Shown here in pieces: positions 16,441-25,220 of a stretch of DNA of 64,000 bases. Source of the stretch: an uncultured Alistipes sp. (GTDB lineage: Bacteria; Bacteroidota; Bacteroidia; Bacteroidales; Rikenellaceae); assembly GCF_910580175.1 (NCBI RefSeq), contig NZ_CAJTXD010000006.1, positions 124,001 through 188,000 of the forward strand. The letters run 5' to 3'. How positions within the stretch are numbered: the first letter of the stretch is position 1; each line of letters begins with the position of its first letter. The translations under genes were made by a program, and so were the position numbers. The notes below the pieces were generated by a model. It worked only from the letters and a program-made list of their open reading frames with translations. It did no database searches and was not told the DNA's origin.

Positions 16441-16461
16441 CCGTTTGCAGGCGCTTTTCCG

Positions 16462-17214
16462 CTACGAGAAGAGCGTACCGCCGTTGATATCGATGTTGGT
16501 ACCCGTGAGGTAGCTCGACTCGTCGCTGGCCAGGTAGCAAACCAAGTCGGCGACCTCCGAAGCCTCGCCCTCGCGGCGCAAGGGCGCCGTGTTGTGCAGG
16601 TTCTCGCGCGCCTCAGGCTTGGTAAAGCGGTCGTGGAACGAGGTGTTGATCATGCCCGGAGCCAGCGCGTTGACACGAATGCCCTGGGGGCCGAGTTCCT
16701 TGGCCATGGCGCGCGTATGGCACATGACGGCCGCCTTGGCCGTAGCGTAGACCGAAGCACCGGGGCCGCCGCCGTCGCGTGCGGCCTGCGACGAGAAGTT
16801 GACGATCGAACCGCCGGCAGGCATCATGGGCACGACCTCGCGCGTGCAGAGGAACACCGAACGCATGTTGACGTCCATGAGGAAGTCGTACCAAGCTTCG
16901 TCTTGCTCGACGATCTTCTTGCGGCCGACGATGCCGCCGACCACGTTGACCAGGATGTCGACCTTGCCGCCGAACGCCTTGCCGGCCTCGGCGAAGAGCT
17001 TCTTCACGTCGGCGGCCTTGGTCATGTCGCCCTGCACGGCGACGGCCTCGCCGCCGTCGGCCTTGATCATGTCGAGCGTCTTCTGCGCATCGTCAGGATT
17101 GTCGAAATAATTGAGACATACCTTGGCGCCTTCCGCAGCCAATTTTACCGAAATCGCGCGACCCAGGTCGCGGGCGCCGCCCGTCACGACGGCAACTTTA
17201 CCATTGAGTTTCAT
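16462..17214 (-). CDS. SDR oxidoreductase, probable DEH reductase
   Basis: A 250-residue classical short-chain dehydrogenase. The Rossmann motif is TGGARDLGRAI (about 11-21). The catalytic Ser is in VNFSSQAA and Tyr/Lys in VYATAKAAV. VNALAPGMINT is the cofactor loop. In alginate pathways an SDR reduces 4-deoxy-L-erythro-5-hexoseulose uronate (DEH) to 2-keto-3-deoxygluconate with NAD(P)H. It is the last gene of the operon, behind the transporter and KdgF, which fits that role better than fatty-acid 3-oxoacyl reduction. Confidence 0.82.
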   Translation of the reverse strand: MKLNGKVAVVTGGARDLGRAISVKLAAEGAKVCLNYFDNPDDAQKTLDMIKADGGEAVAVQGDMTKAADVKKLFAEAGKAFGGKVDILVNVVGGIVGRKKIVEQDEAWYDFLMDVNMRSVFLCTREVVPMMPAGGSIVNFSSQAARDGGGPGASVYATAKAAVMCHTRAMAKELGPQGIRVNALAPGMINTSFHDRFTKPEARENLHNTAPLRREGEASEVADLVCYLASDESSYLTGTNIDINGGTLFS

Positions 17215-17252
17215 AATGCTTTATAATTTTGAGTACTTTTAAAAGGGTTTGT

Positions 17253-18707
17253 CTACTTATTTTTTACCTGCTCGATCCGTCCGCCGAAAAGGAAGACGCA
17301 CAGGAGGCTGGCCGGCACGAGCGATGCCCCCAGCACGAAGAAAAGCGTCCACACGCCGCTCTGCGTCAGGTAGGGCACCAGCAAGATCGAAACGATCGTC
17401 CCGAGCACGGCCGCCGCACCGCCCAGTCCGGCCAGCGAACCGACGGCCTTGCCGGTCTGGAAGTCGCTTACCAGAGTCTGGATGTTGGTCATCACGAACT
17501 GGTAGCCGCCCAGAATGAAAGCCATCATGACCACGGCCATCGTAGCCGACGAAGCCACGGCGGCCAAGGCCATGCCGGGGATGATGATGCAGCCGCCGAG
17601 GATCATCGCAGCCTTGCGGGCGAAATCGACGCTTTTGCCGCGGTCGATCAGCATGCCCGAGAACCAGCCTCCGGCTACCGAACCGATGGCAGCGCCCACG
17701 TAGGGCACCCACGCCGACATGGCGATCTGCTTGATGTCGAGTCCGAAGACCTCGATCAGGTAGATCGGCAGCCACGTGACGAACATCCACCAGATGGGGT
17801 CGAGGAAGAAGCGGCCCAGGATGACGGCGTAGTTCTTCCGCTCGGAAAGAAGCTGCCCCCACGTCTTGGCCGTCTCGCACGAGACGCGGCACTCGGGCTG
17901 CCCCGAGAGGATGTAATGGCGCTCTTCATCGGTTACCCACGGATGCTCCTTGGGGCCTTTCTTGTTGATGAGCAACCAAGGCACGACCCACAAAATGCCC
18001 AGCGAACCGACGACGACGAACGTGACGCGCCAGCCGAAGGCGAGGAACAACACGGGAATGAGCACCGGAGCGATGACCGAACCCACCGACGCGGCGGCCC
18101 CGAAGATGCCCTGCGCGAAGGCGCGCTCCTTCTGCGGGAACCACTCGGCGTTGGACTTGGTAGTGCCGGGCCACGGCCCCGCCTCGCCCAGACCCAGCAT
18201 GACGCGGAAGAAAGTCAACGACTTCAAACCCGTCGAAATCGATGCCAGAGCATCGGCGCCGCCCCACACCAAGGCCGAGAGGGTAAAACCGCGGCGCGTG
18301 CCGATCTTGTCATAGATGCGGCCCGAGACGAGCTGGCTGATGCCGTAGGCCACCATGAAAAACATGGTAACGACGGCCAACAAGCTCTTGGACTGCTGTT
18401 GCTGCTGCTCGACGGGAGCCGAGGTGTCGATCAACCCCAAATCTTTGGCGATGCCGCCGTAGCGCACGTACTCGATCGACCCATCGGACAACACCGACAC
18501 TTCGTCGGCCGCAAGCCGCACGTGCTCGCCGTCGACGGTCGCGTCGTAAACCCCGGCCGCCTCGTCGTAGACGAATTCGCCTGCCGGACATACGATTTTC
18601 GTATTGGCCACCCACATATAGTTGAGCGTGCCGCGGTCGAGGTAGTTGATGATCGTTACCACGACGATCAACCCCAAGACGATCCATCGGAAACCTTTGA
18701 TCTTCAT
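17253..18707 (-). CDS. MFS transporter, probable hexuronate/DEH importer
   Basis: A 484-residue inner-membrane protein with 12 predicted helices. GEAGPWPGTTKSNAEWFP is the family motif of the anion:cation symporter (ExuT/GudP-like) group. Between the first and second helices there is an unusual inserted loop of about 75 residues (from ANTKIVCPAGEF to VEQQQQQSK), predicted periplasmic. It probably imports unsaturated uronate or DEH released by the lyases. It lies between the KdgF and SDR genes with gaps of 8 and 38 nt. Confidence 0.85.
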   Translation of the reverse strand: MKIKGFRWIVLGLIVVVTIINYLDRGTLNYMWVANTKIVCPAGEFVYDEAAGVYDATVDGEHVRLAADEVSVLSDGSIEYVRYGGIAKDLGLIDTSAPVEQQQQQSKSLLAVVTMFFMVAYGISQLVSGRIYDKIGTRRGFTLSALVWGGADALASISTGLKSLTFFRVMLGLGEAGPWPGTTKSNAEWFPQKERAFAQGIFGAAASVGSVIAPVLIPVLFLAFGWRVTFVVVGSLGILWVVPWLLINKKGPKEHPWVTDEERHYILSGQPECRVSCETAKTWGQLLSERKNYAVILGRFFLDPIWWMFVTWLPIYLIEVFGLDIKQIAMSAWVPYVGAAIGSVAGGWFSGMLIDRGKSVDFARKAAMILGGCIIIPGMALAAVASSATMAVVMMAFILGGYQFVMTNIQTLVSDFQTGKAVGSLAGLGGAAAVLGTIVSILLVPYLTQSGVWTLFFVLGASLVPASLLCVFLFGGRIEQVKNK

Positions 18708-18715
18708 GGCGCCGT

Positions 18716-19060
18716 CTACTTTTTAAGGAAATCTTCGCGGTGGGGCGAGAAGGTGTCGATCAGGATGCCCGGTTCGAGGCAGACGCATCCGTGGAGTTCG
18801 TCGGGCGCCACGTAGTAGCCGTCGCCGGCTTCGAGGATGCGTTTCCGGTCGCCGATGGTCAGTTCGAACTTGCCGCTGGCGACATAGGTGGCCTGGCTGT
18901 GGAAGTGTTCGTGGAGCGTGCCGACGGCCCCCTTGTCGAACTTGACCTTGACGATCATCAGCTGGCCGTCGTAGCCCATGATCTGACGGGCGATGCCCGG
19001 TGCGGGATGCTCCCACTGCATTTCGTTCTCCAACTGGAACGTTTCGCTGCGTGTTTTCAT
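18716..19060 (-). CDS. kdgF: Cupin protein, KdgF-like
   Basis: A 114-residue single-domain cupin. Metal ligands are the two His of LHEHFHSQATYV, a Glu in GKFELTIG and a His in DELHGCVCLEPG. KdgF converts 4,5-unsaturated uronate monosaccharides to DEH, the step between lyases and DEH reductase. Size and motif spacing fit, and the PL17 gene is adjacent (gap 21 nt). There is no signal peptide, so it is cytoplasmic. Confidence 0.87.
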   Translation of the reverse strand: MKTRSETFQLENEMQWEHPAPGIARQIMGYDGQLMIVKVKFDKGAVGTLHEHFHSQATYVASGKFELTIGDRKRILEAGDGYYVAPDELHGCVCLEPGILIDTFSPHREDFLKK

Positions 19061-19081
19061 ATCATTGCGGTTTTTAATCGG

Positions 19082-21286
19082 TTAGTCGATTCGGATATCA
19101 TAGGGGCCGCTCCACACGAACGTGCCCTCGGAGGTCGCGGCCTCGTGGCGCCGGTCTGCGTCCGCAGCCCGGTTGGCCACGCAAAGCACCACGCGGTGCC
19201 CGCCTTCGTACTCGGCCAGCGCCACGGTGTAGTCGGGCGTGTCGCACAGCAGCCGCACGCCGCGGCACGAGGCGGTCAGGTTGTCCGACTGCTCGACCTG
19301 GAGGTCGTAGGTGCCGTGGGTTTCGAGCGACGAGAAGAACGTATGGTTGCGCTTCGCCCGCTCGCGGAGCATGTAGACCTTTTCGGTGCGCAGGTTGAAG
19401 TCCGGATCATCGGCCCCGGTCTGAGCGAAGATCATCTCGGTGTCGGGCGTCGTCGCCGTGGTGAGCGAATAGAACCGGTCGCCCCGGATCCACGTGAAAC
19501 ACGACGAGGCGCCCTCCGTATTGCGGCCCCAAGCCTGCTTCCAGAGGTGGCGGTAACCGTCGGCTTCGCCCAGCGCCGTCATCGTCGCACGCGCCTTCTC
19601 GTAGGGGAAATCGACGCTTACCATCTGCCCGCAGTACCACATCGGGTAGTCGTAACGGTGCTCTGTGCCGCTTTCGGCCCGCAGGAGGTCGAGGATCAGC
19701 GGATATTGCAGAAAAGGCGTCGTCACGTAGGCCACCGTGCGCCGCATCCGCACATCGGGATAAGCGTTCTCCTCCCTGGCCGAGACGATCTGCACGCCCT
19801 CGCGCGAGAAATCGGCGAAAAGGATGTCGGAATGGTGCTTCATCGACTCGTTGTAGCTGCCCCCGAAGTGCGAGCGCTCGTCAACGACCAGCGTGTTGTG
19901 CGCCACGGTCGTCATGGCGAACGAACGGTTCTCGCGCGTATAGTGGCCCTTGTACTTGGCTTCGATGTTGAGCCAGCGGGCAGCGCCGTAGTCGGCCAGC
20001 ACCTCATGGCCGTTGTCGTAGTAGGCCAGCGTCAGCTTGTCGTAGTGGCCGTGGCTCAAGCCGTGGGCGGTGGCTTTGAGCGTCACGGCGCTGTTGAACG
20101 CCGGGTCGGTGGAGCGCATGACGGCCACCCCGCCCTCGTCGCCGCTGCGGCCGTCGCGGTAGAGCGCGCTCCGGAACCGCAGTGGCTGCGCCTCGCCGCG
20201 CGCGATGTCGCGGGCCACGGCATAGCCGGCGTCCGAGGGGAGCACCCAGCCCTGATAACGGGCCGCCACGTCGAGCAACTGCTTGTTCGACGGATCGGCG
20301 TTGTAGGCGATGTTGACGGCGTAGACCAGCTCCTGGGCGTCGTAGCCCTTTTCGAGCGAATCGTTGAAACGCATGAAACGTCCCTGGTAGGCGAGCTGCA
20401 AGAGCGTCGAAACGGCCTTTTTCAGAATGCCGCCGCGGTAGTCGAAGATACCCAGTTCGGGCCGGTTGTGATCGATGCACTGGGCGAAGACCATGAAAGG
20501 CCAGATGGCGTAGCGCTGGTAGTAGGCCCCCTCCGTAAAGTAGCCGTCGGGCGAGAAAAGGTAGTCGAGCTGCTGCATGAACCCGCCGTTGCGGCCCGTG
20601 CCATCGCTCCCGTACAACGCCTTATGCACAAGTTCCTCGTCGTCCATCGCCATGCCGATCATGCCCACGGCCGCGGTGGCCCAGGTGGCATGGTTGTGCA
20701 TGCGGTTGAAGACCTTGTTATTCTCGCGGTTGTCCTCCATGCCGTTCATCAGGAAGTCGGCCATCGGCCGGAACAGATCGCGCTCGATGCGTTTCCGCTC
20801 GGCCGGGGTCAGGTAGTCGTAGACGCAGTCGTAGGCCATCGACGCGTGGACGAGCCACACGCTCTCGTTGAGCGTCTGCCAGAAGATGCGGCCCGGAGTC
20901 TTCGAGAGGGTCACGGGATGGAATCCCAACGTCGGATAGAGGTCGGCATAGGCCGCCAGCATGTCGGCCACGCGGCGGGCATACCGCTCGTCGCCCGTGA
21001 GCTGCCAGGCGATGCCGCAGTCGACCATCTCGTAGTAGTTGAGCTTGTGGCGCTCGTGGGTGCGGCCGCCTCCGCCGTCGCGAGGCTGCGGCACCTCGAT
21101 CGGAGCAGCCAAAGCAACGTCGGCCCCGGCCAGCGTGCGGGCGATCGAAGCGTCGAAAGCCGGCACCTTGCCCCGGTCGGCCCGCATCGCCTCGACGCCG
21201 CGCTGCGTGAGCATCAACGACGGATGGGAGGCGGCGCACGGAAGAACCGAAAGCGCAAAGAGAAGCAGAAAGAGGGTCTTTTTCAT
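19082..21286 (-). CDS. PL17 family oligoalginate lyase
   Basis: A 734-residue protein with a signal peptide (TLFLLLFALSVLPCAAS). The N-terminal alpha/alpha-barrel (about 20-370) has WLVHASMAYDCVYDYLTP, the catalytic-site segment MHNHATWATAA (Asn/His) and GAYYQRYAIWPF (Tyr). The C-terminal heparinase II/III-like beta-sandwich has GLSHGHYDKLTLAYY with metal-linked His. PL17 enzymes act exolytically on alginate oligosaccharides to give unsaturated monouronate. It sits between KdgF and PL6, as in other alginate PULs. Confidence 0.9.
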   Translation of the reverse strand: MKKTLFLLLFALSVLPCAASHPSLMLTQRGVEAMRADRGKVPAFDASIARTLAGADVALAAPIEVPQPRDGGGGRTHERHKLNYYEMVDCGIAWQLTGDERYARRVADMLAAYADLYPTLGFHPVTLSKTPGRIFWQTLNESVWLVHASMAYDCVYDYLTPAERKRIERDLFRPMADFLMNGMEDNRENNKVFNRMHNHATWATAAVGMIGMAMDDEELVHKALYGSDGTGRNGGFMQQLDYLFSPDGYFTEGAYYQRYAIWPFMVFAQCIDHNRPELGIFDYRGGILKKAVSTLLQLAYQGRFMRFNDSLEKGYDAQELVYAVNIAYNADPSNKQLLDVAARYQGWVLPSDAGYAVARDIARGEAQPLRFRSALYRDGRSGDEGGVAVMRSTDPAFNSAVTLKATAHGLSHGHYDKLTLAYYDNGHEVLADYGAARWLNIEAKYKGHYTRENRSFAMTTVAHNTLVVDERSHFGGSYNESMKHHSDILFADFSREGVQIVSAREENAYPDVRMRRTVAYVTTPFLQYPLILDLLRAESGTEHRYDYPMWYCGQMVSVDFPYEKARATMTALGEADGYRHLWKQAWGRNTEGASSCFTWIRGDRFYSLTTATTPDTEMIFAQTGADDPDFNLRTEKVYMLRERAKRNHTFFSSLETHGTYDLQVEQSDNLTASCRGVRLLCDTPDYTVALAEYEGGHRVVLCVANRAADADRRHEAATSEGTFVWSGPYDIRID

Positions 21287-21299
21287 CGCAGTGTCGATC

Positions 21300-23564
21300 T
21301 TATTTTTTAGTTCCTATCTGTTTTTCGGCCAACGGCGAACCGGGGCGCTGCGTGAAGTCGAAATTATCGGGATCGACATAGGCGGGTTCCAGCTCGCAGA
21401 GCGGCCCTTTTACCGCATTGCCCGTCATCGAAAGGATGCGGCCCGAATTCCACAAGTTGCAATCGGCGATCGACACCTTCTCCCACGTCGCCTCGTCGAG
21501 ACGGATCGAACAGCCGCCGCGGCCGCTGTCGGAGAAGTTGCAACCCTCGACGGCGAGCACCTGCGGCCCCACGAGCCGCATGACCGATCCGCGCTCCTTG
21601 TTGCAGCACTCCTCGAAGTTGCAGCGGCGGACGAAGAGATACGGCCCGGCCGTCGACTCGTCGCTGCCGCCGCGGTAGATGTTGATCGGGAGACCCAGAA
21701 TGCGGTAAAAAGAGCAATTCTCGATGAGCATGTCGTCGGCATTGTAACGCCCCTTGTCGTCGCGCTCGGCGGCGTAGTGGATGGCGTCGCCCGAGAGGTT
21801 GCGGAAAAGCGAATTGCGAATCTCGACCCGCCCGGCGAAAGTCGACTGCGTACCTTTGATGGCGAAAAACCCGCCCTCGCCGAAATCGGCGAACTCGCAG
21901 TTGTCGACGAAGAGATCGTAGGGGCGGATCATGCTCTCGGCGGTCGAAATACCCGCCTTGGCCAGCGCCTTGCCGGGTTCCAGCACGCCCGAGAACGCGA
22001 TGCCCTCGATGCGCAGCTCGCCGCCGTCGGCGATGGTTACCATGTTGTCGGCCTTATCGCCGACGAAACGCACTACGGGCCGTGCACCCTCTCCGGCGGC
22101 ACGGATCGTCAGCGGCACACGGACGGTCATGGCCCGGCTCACGGGGTAATCGCCCCCGGCATCGGCCAACACGACCGTATCCCCCGCTCCGGCACGCTCC
22201 ACGGCGGCCGGCAGATCGTCGCCCGAACGGAGCACATGGGTGCGAGGAGCCGGCGTCTGCGTTCCGCACTGCGGACGATAGCGCGCGGCGCCCCGGCCGG
22301 CCCGCATTTCGGCCTCGGAGGGAAGCGAGGGAAGCACGGGCAACATGGGGACGACGTTCTTGAAGCCGGCAAGCGTACATTTGCGGCCCAACGCCGTCTT
22401 GTTGTCGCGGAATGCGAATCCGTCAGTGCGGTCGACGGCGATGAACGGCTCGGTCAACGCCTTGTTGACAATGGTGTTGCGCTCGAAAGTTACCCGTTCG
22501 GGCGCCAGCGTGCGTTCGAGGTCTTTGCCGGTGCCGAACTCGATGTTGGAGCAGTCGACGAACGTATTGTCGGCGATCTCGACATCCTCGACCAGGCAAT
22601 AACGGTTGGGCAGCGAATTAGGCACGGCGTTCATCACGGCCAGCGCCGAGAAGAAACGCCCGCCGACGATGCCGACCAATGTATTGCGCACGACGCGATG
22701 GCCGGCGTTGACGATGCGGATGCCGCCCGTGTTGCGGACGCCGTTGCCGATGAAGATGTTCTCCTCCACCAGATTACGGTCGCCGTGGCGCAAAGCCAGC
22801 ACGCCCTGCGACTCGAAGAAGATGTTGCGGCGGATGATGTTGTCGCTCGACTTGATCGAGACGACCTCCACCTCGCCGTCGCAACGCTCGAAGAGGTTCT
22901 CCTCGATGAGCGTGTTCGACGAACGGTAAGCCTGCTGCGAGGTGCCGACGCGGATGGTCTCGGCGCCGTTCGACCCATAGACCGGGCGCGGCGCGAAATG
23001 GTTGTGGTCGATGCGGTGGAAATTCTGCTGCGACCGCTCCTCGTTGAGCATGACGATGAGCGTCACGCCGAGGTTGAGCTTGCCGCTGAAGGTGCAATGA
23101 TCGACACGGTTGCGACGGCCGTAGAGGATCACGTAACTATAAGCCATGTCGCGGCGCACGGGGTTGTAACCGTCGATGACGCAATCGGTCAGGCGGCAGT
23201 CGTCGGCCACCTCCTGCCCGCAGCGGAACTCGACGACGGCCCCTTTCGGCGCCGTGCCGCCGCGGAAGTCGAAGCCCGCGATTTCGAGCCACTGCCCGGC
23301 CAGGCGGAGCGACGACGAACCGCCGATCTTCACGCCGCCCGGCGTGGCGGTCTCGATGCGGAGCGGAGCACCCGCGGCACCCCGGCCGCGCCACTTGAGT
23401 TCGAGGTCGCGGTAATCGCCGTCCTCGACGACGATGCGGTCGCCCGGCCCGGCCTGGCGCAAGGCGGCGGCCACCTCGGGCAGCGACACGCGATATTCTT
23501 TCGCAACGCCGGGCAAAACGGCCGCGACAGCGAGCAGAGACCAAAGAAGTTTCAGCATTTTCAT
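21300..23564 (-). CDS. PL6 family alginate lyase, two beta-helix domains
   Basis: A 754-residue secreted protein (signal LLWSLLAVAAVLPGVA). Residues about 22-400 form a right-handed parallel beta-helix of the PL6/chondroitinase B type with K238 in VVSIKSSDN and R259 in LALRHGD. The 21-residue spacing of the catalytic Lys and Arg matches the family. A second beta-helix (about 450-750) lacks this pair and resembles the helper domain of PL6_1 enzymes. It cleaves alginate, most often MG or poly-M blocks. The next gene is a second PL6 protein, 6 nt away. Confidence 0.9.
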   Translation of the reverse strand: MKMLKLLWSLLAVAAVLPGVAKEYRVSLPEVAAALRQAGPGDRIVVEDGDYRDLELKWRGRGAAGAPLRIETATPGGVKIGGSSSLRLAGQWLEIAGFDFRGGTAPKGAVVEFRCGQEVADDCRLTDCVIDGYNPVRRDMAYSYVILYGRRNRVDHCTFSGKLNLGVTLIVMLNEERSQQNFHRIDHNHFAPRPVYGSNGAETIRVGTSQQAYRSSNTLIEENLFERCDGEVEVVSIKSSDNIIRRNIFFESQGVLALRHGDRNLVEENIFIGNGVRNTGGIRIVNAGHRVVRNTLVGIVGGRFFSALAVMNAVPNSLPNRYCLVEDVEIADNTFVDCSNIEFGTGKDLERTLAPERVTFERNTIVNKALTEPFIAVDRTDGFAFRDNKTALGRKCTLAGFKNVVPMLPVLPSLPSEAEMRAGRGAARYRPQCGTQTPAPRTHVLRSGDDLPAAVERAGAGDTVVLADAGGDYPVSRAMTVRVPLTIRAAGEGARPVVRFVGDKADNMVTIADGGELRIEGIAFSGVLEPGKALAKAGISTAESMIRPYDLFVDNCEFADFGEGGFFAIKGTQSTFAGRVEIRNSLFRNLSGDAIHYAAERDDKGRYNADDMLIENCSFYRILGLPINIYRGGSDESTAGPYLFVRRCNFEECCNKERGSVMRLVGPQVLAVEGCNFSDSGRGGCSIRLDEATWEKVSIADCNLWNSGRILSMTGNAVKGPLCELEPAYVDPDNFDFTQRPGSPLAEKQIGTKK

Positions 23565-23570
23565 ATTCGG

Positions 23571-24995
23571 TTATTCGGTTTTCCAACTGCACCCGGCGTT
23601 CTCGCGGATCATCTCCACGGCCAACGGCATGTCGGGAAGCATCGGCGCCGAAGCGGACACGGGGAGGTTTACGCCGCTCTGACGACCGCCGTAGAGCGTA
23701 TTGTTGTTCCACTCGATGTCGGGCGCAGGCGTCGGGGCGCACCACACGGCATAAGACGACGGCGAGGAGAGCGAAACGATATTGTCCTCAATCCGGGAAC
23801 CGGCTACGGGAACCGTCTGATCGCTGTTGCTTGCATAGTTGACATTGAACGCATATTTGCAATCGACGATCGTATTGCACCGCACACGGGCGTTCTTTAC
23901 CTGCCAGTAACCGTTCAAGGCAGGCGACTGCTGCCCCCGCACCATGCAGATCGCCGTACGGTAGCCCGTTCCGGCCAGCCGCTCGAAGTAATTGTCTTCG
24001 ACGACATGATCCTCGCCGATGAGACGCACGCCGCCCGTGCCCTCCAGGTCGTTGCCCAAGAAAGAATTGCCCCGCACGGTGCAGCCGTTGCCGTGGCGCA
24101 AGGTAAGCGAACCCTGGCTCTCGACGAAAAGGTTGCCGCGGTAGAAATTGCCGCACGACTTGTTGGAGATGATCTCGGCCTGCTCGCCGTGGCAATGGTA
24201 GAAGTAATTGGCCTCGACCGTGCAGGCGGCCGTCTGCATAGAGAAGTCGCTCGTGCCGATGCGGATGGTCTCCTGACCGTTGACGGCCTTGCCGCCGGCG
24301 TCGCGCAACGTCACGGGACGCTCGAAGCGGTTGTCGGCAATCAAATGCTCCGGCACGATGTCAGGTTCGAGCCACACGACCAACAAGCATCCGATGTTGC
24401 GCTTGTCGCGGAACGTAGATTCGCGGACGGTGTTATGCGTACCGTAGAGCGACACCCATTTGGTGTCGGTGGCGGCGTCCTCGGCCGTCGCATCGCCCGT
24501 GATGGCGCAGTCGCGCAACACGCAACCGGCGGAACCTTTGGCGAACGCAACGACCGATTTGCCCTTGACGGGTTCGGGGTTCTGCCACCAAAAACCGCTG
24601 ACCTCGACATGACTGCCCGCGATCGAAAGGCGCGAAGTGCCGGTAAAACGGACGCCGCCGGGCGTTTCGGCCCGCAGGACGACGGGCCGCTCGGCCGTTC
24701 CGGCCCCGCTGACCGAGACGATCTGCCCCTCGTAAACGCCGTTGCGCCACACCACGATGTCGCCGGCGGACAACGCCCCCAAGGCCTTGAGTTCGGCGGC
24801 CGACGAGACGAACTTCACGTCCGGATCGTCCGAAGAATCGGGATCGTCCGTATCGCCGGGGTTGTCGTCCGGATTCCCGTCGGGCTTCTCGGGCTGCGAG
24901 GGAACGACGACTTCCGGAATCTTGAAATCGCTGCCCGAACACCCGAACACCAGGGTCAACAACAAAGTAGTCAATATGATTTTGCGTACTTTCAT
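23571..24995 (-). CDS. PL6 family lyase, lipoprotein form
   Basis: A 474-residue protein. The start at 24995 is chosen because a lipoprotein signal follows (LLLTLVFGC, Cys19); the open frame extends further upstream into the dispersed repeat and is not coding. An Asp/Pro-rich linker (about 36-60) would hold it off the membrane. One PL6 beta-helix has K279 in IISNKSCGN and R300 in LTLRHGNG, again 21 residues apart. It is probably the surface endolyase that starts alginate degradation, with the two-domain PL6 in the periplasm (inference). Confidence 0.87.
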   Translation of the reverse strand: MKVRKIILTTLLLTLVFGCSGSDFKIPEVVVPSQPEKPDGNPDDNPGDTDDPDSSDDPDVKFVSSAAELKALGALSAGDIVVWRNGVYEGQIVSVSGAGTAERPVVLRAETPGGVRFTGTSRLSIAGSHVEVSGFWWQNPEPVKGKSVVAFAKGSAGCVLRDCAITGDATAEDAATDTKWVSLYGTHNTVRESTFRDKRNIGCLLVVWLEPDIVPEHLIADNRFERPVTLRDAGGKAVNGQETIRIGTSDFSMQTAACTVEANYFYHCHGEQAEIISNKSCGNFYRGNLFVESQGSLTLRHGNGCTVRGNSFLGNDLEGTGGVRLIGEDHVVEDNYFERLAGTGYRTAICMVRGQQSPALNGYWQVKNARVRCNTIVDCKYAFNVNYASNSDQTVPVAGSRIEDNIVSLSSPSSYAVWCAPTPAPDIEWNNNTLYGGRQSGVNLPVSASAPMLPDMPLAVEMIRENAGCSWKTE

Positions 24996-25020
24996 TTTTC
25001 TTTCAGTTTCAGCGTCAGCC

Positions 25021-25110
25021 TTTTTCGCGAACCGCAGCCTGCGGAGAGCGAGCCGTTGCGAGCCTCCGCCGGGGCGGGGCTGCGGCTCGCGCAACTCTGC
25101 GAGTTGCCGA
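25021..25110 (-). repeat. Dispersed structured intergenic repeat, copy B
   Basis: Read on the minus strand: hairpin GCAACT/AGTTGC, GCGAGCCGCAGCC, CCCCGGCGGAG, CTCGCAACG, then CTCCGCAGGCTGCGGTTCGC. GAGCCGCAGCC pairs with GGCTGCGGTTC. It occupies the only large gap (225 nt) in the PUL operon and would be part of the mRNA between the TIG protein and PL6 genes. Confidence 0.5.
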
Positions 25111-25220
25111 CCGTTCGGAGGAGTCTTCCTTTCGGCACCGTCGGGGCGGGTACTGCCGCTCATCCTGACAGAACCCGCCGCCCGGCACCGCTCAAAACAA
25201 CCTAACTATAACCGTAAATC

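Noticed and set aside
24996..25163. 56-codon N-terminal extension of the second PL6 protein
   Set aside because: It runs through the dispersed repeat; the lipoprotein signal begins at the ATG at 24995.
18740..25205. Very long plus-strand open frames (856 and 1388 codons) opposite the PUL genes
   Set aside because: They are antisense shadows of GC-rich lyase genes; composition is His/Arg/Val-rich with no domain, while the minus-strand proteins have clear families and signal peptides.
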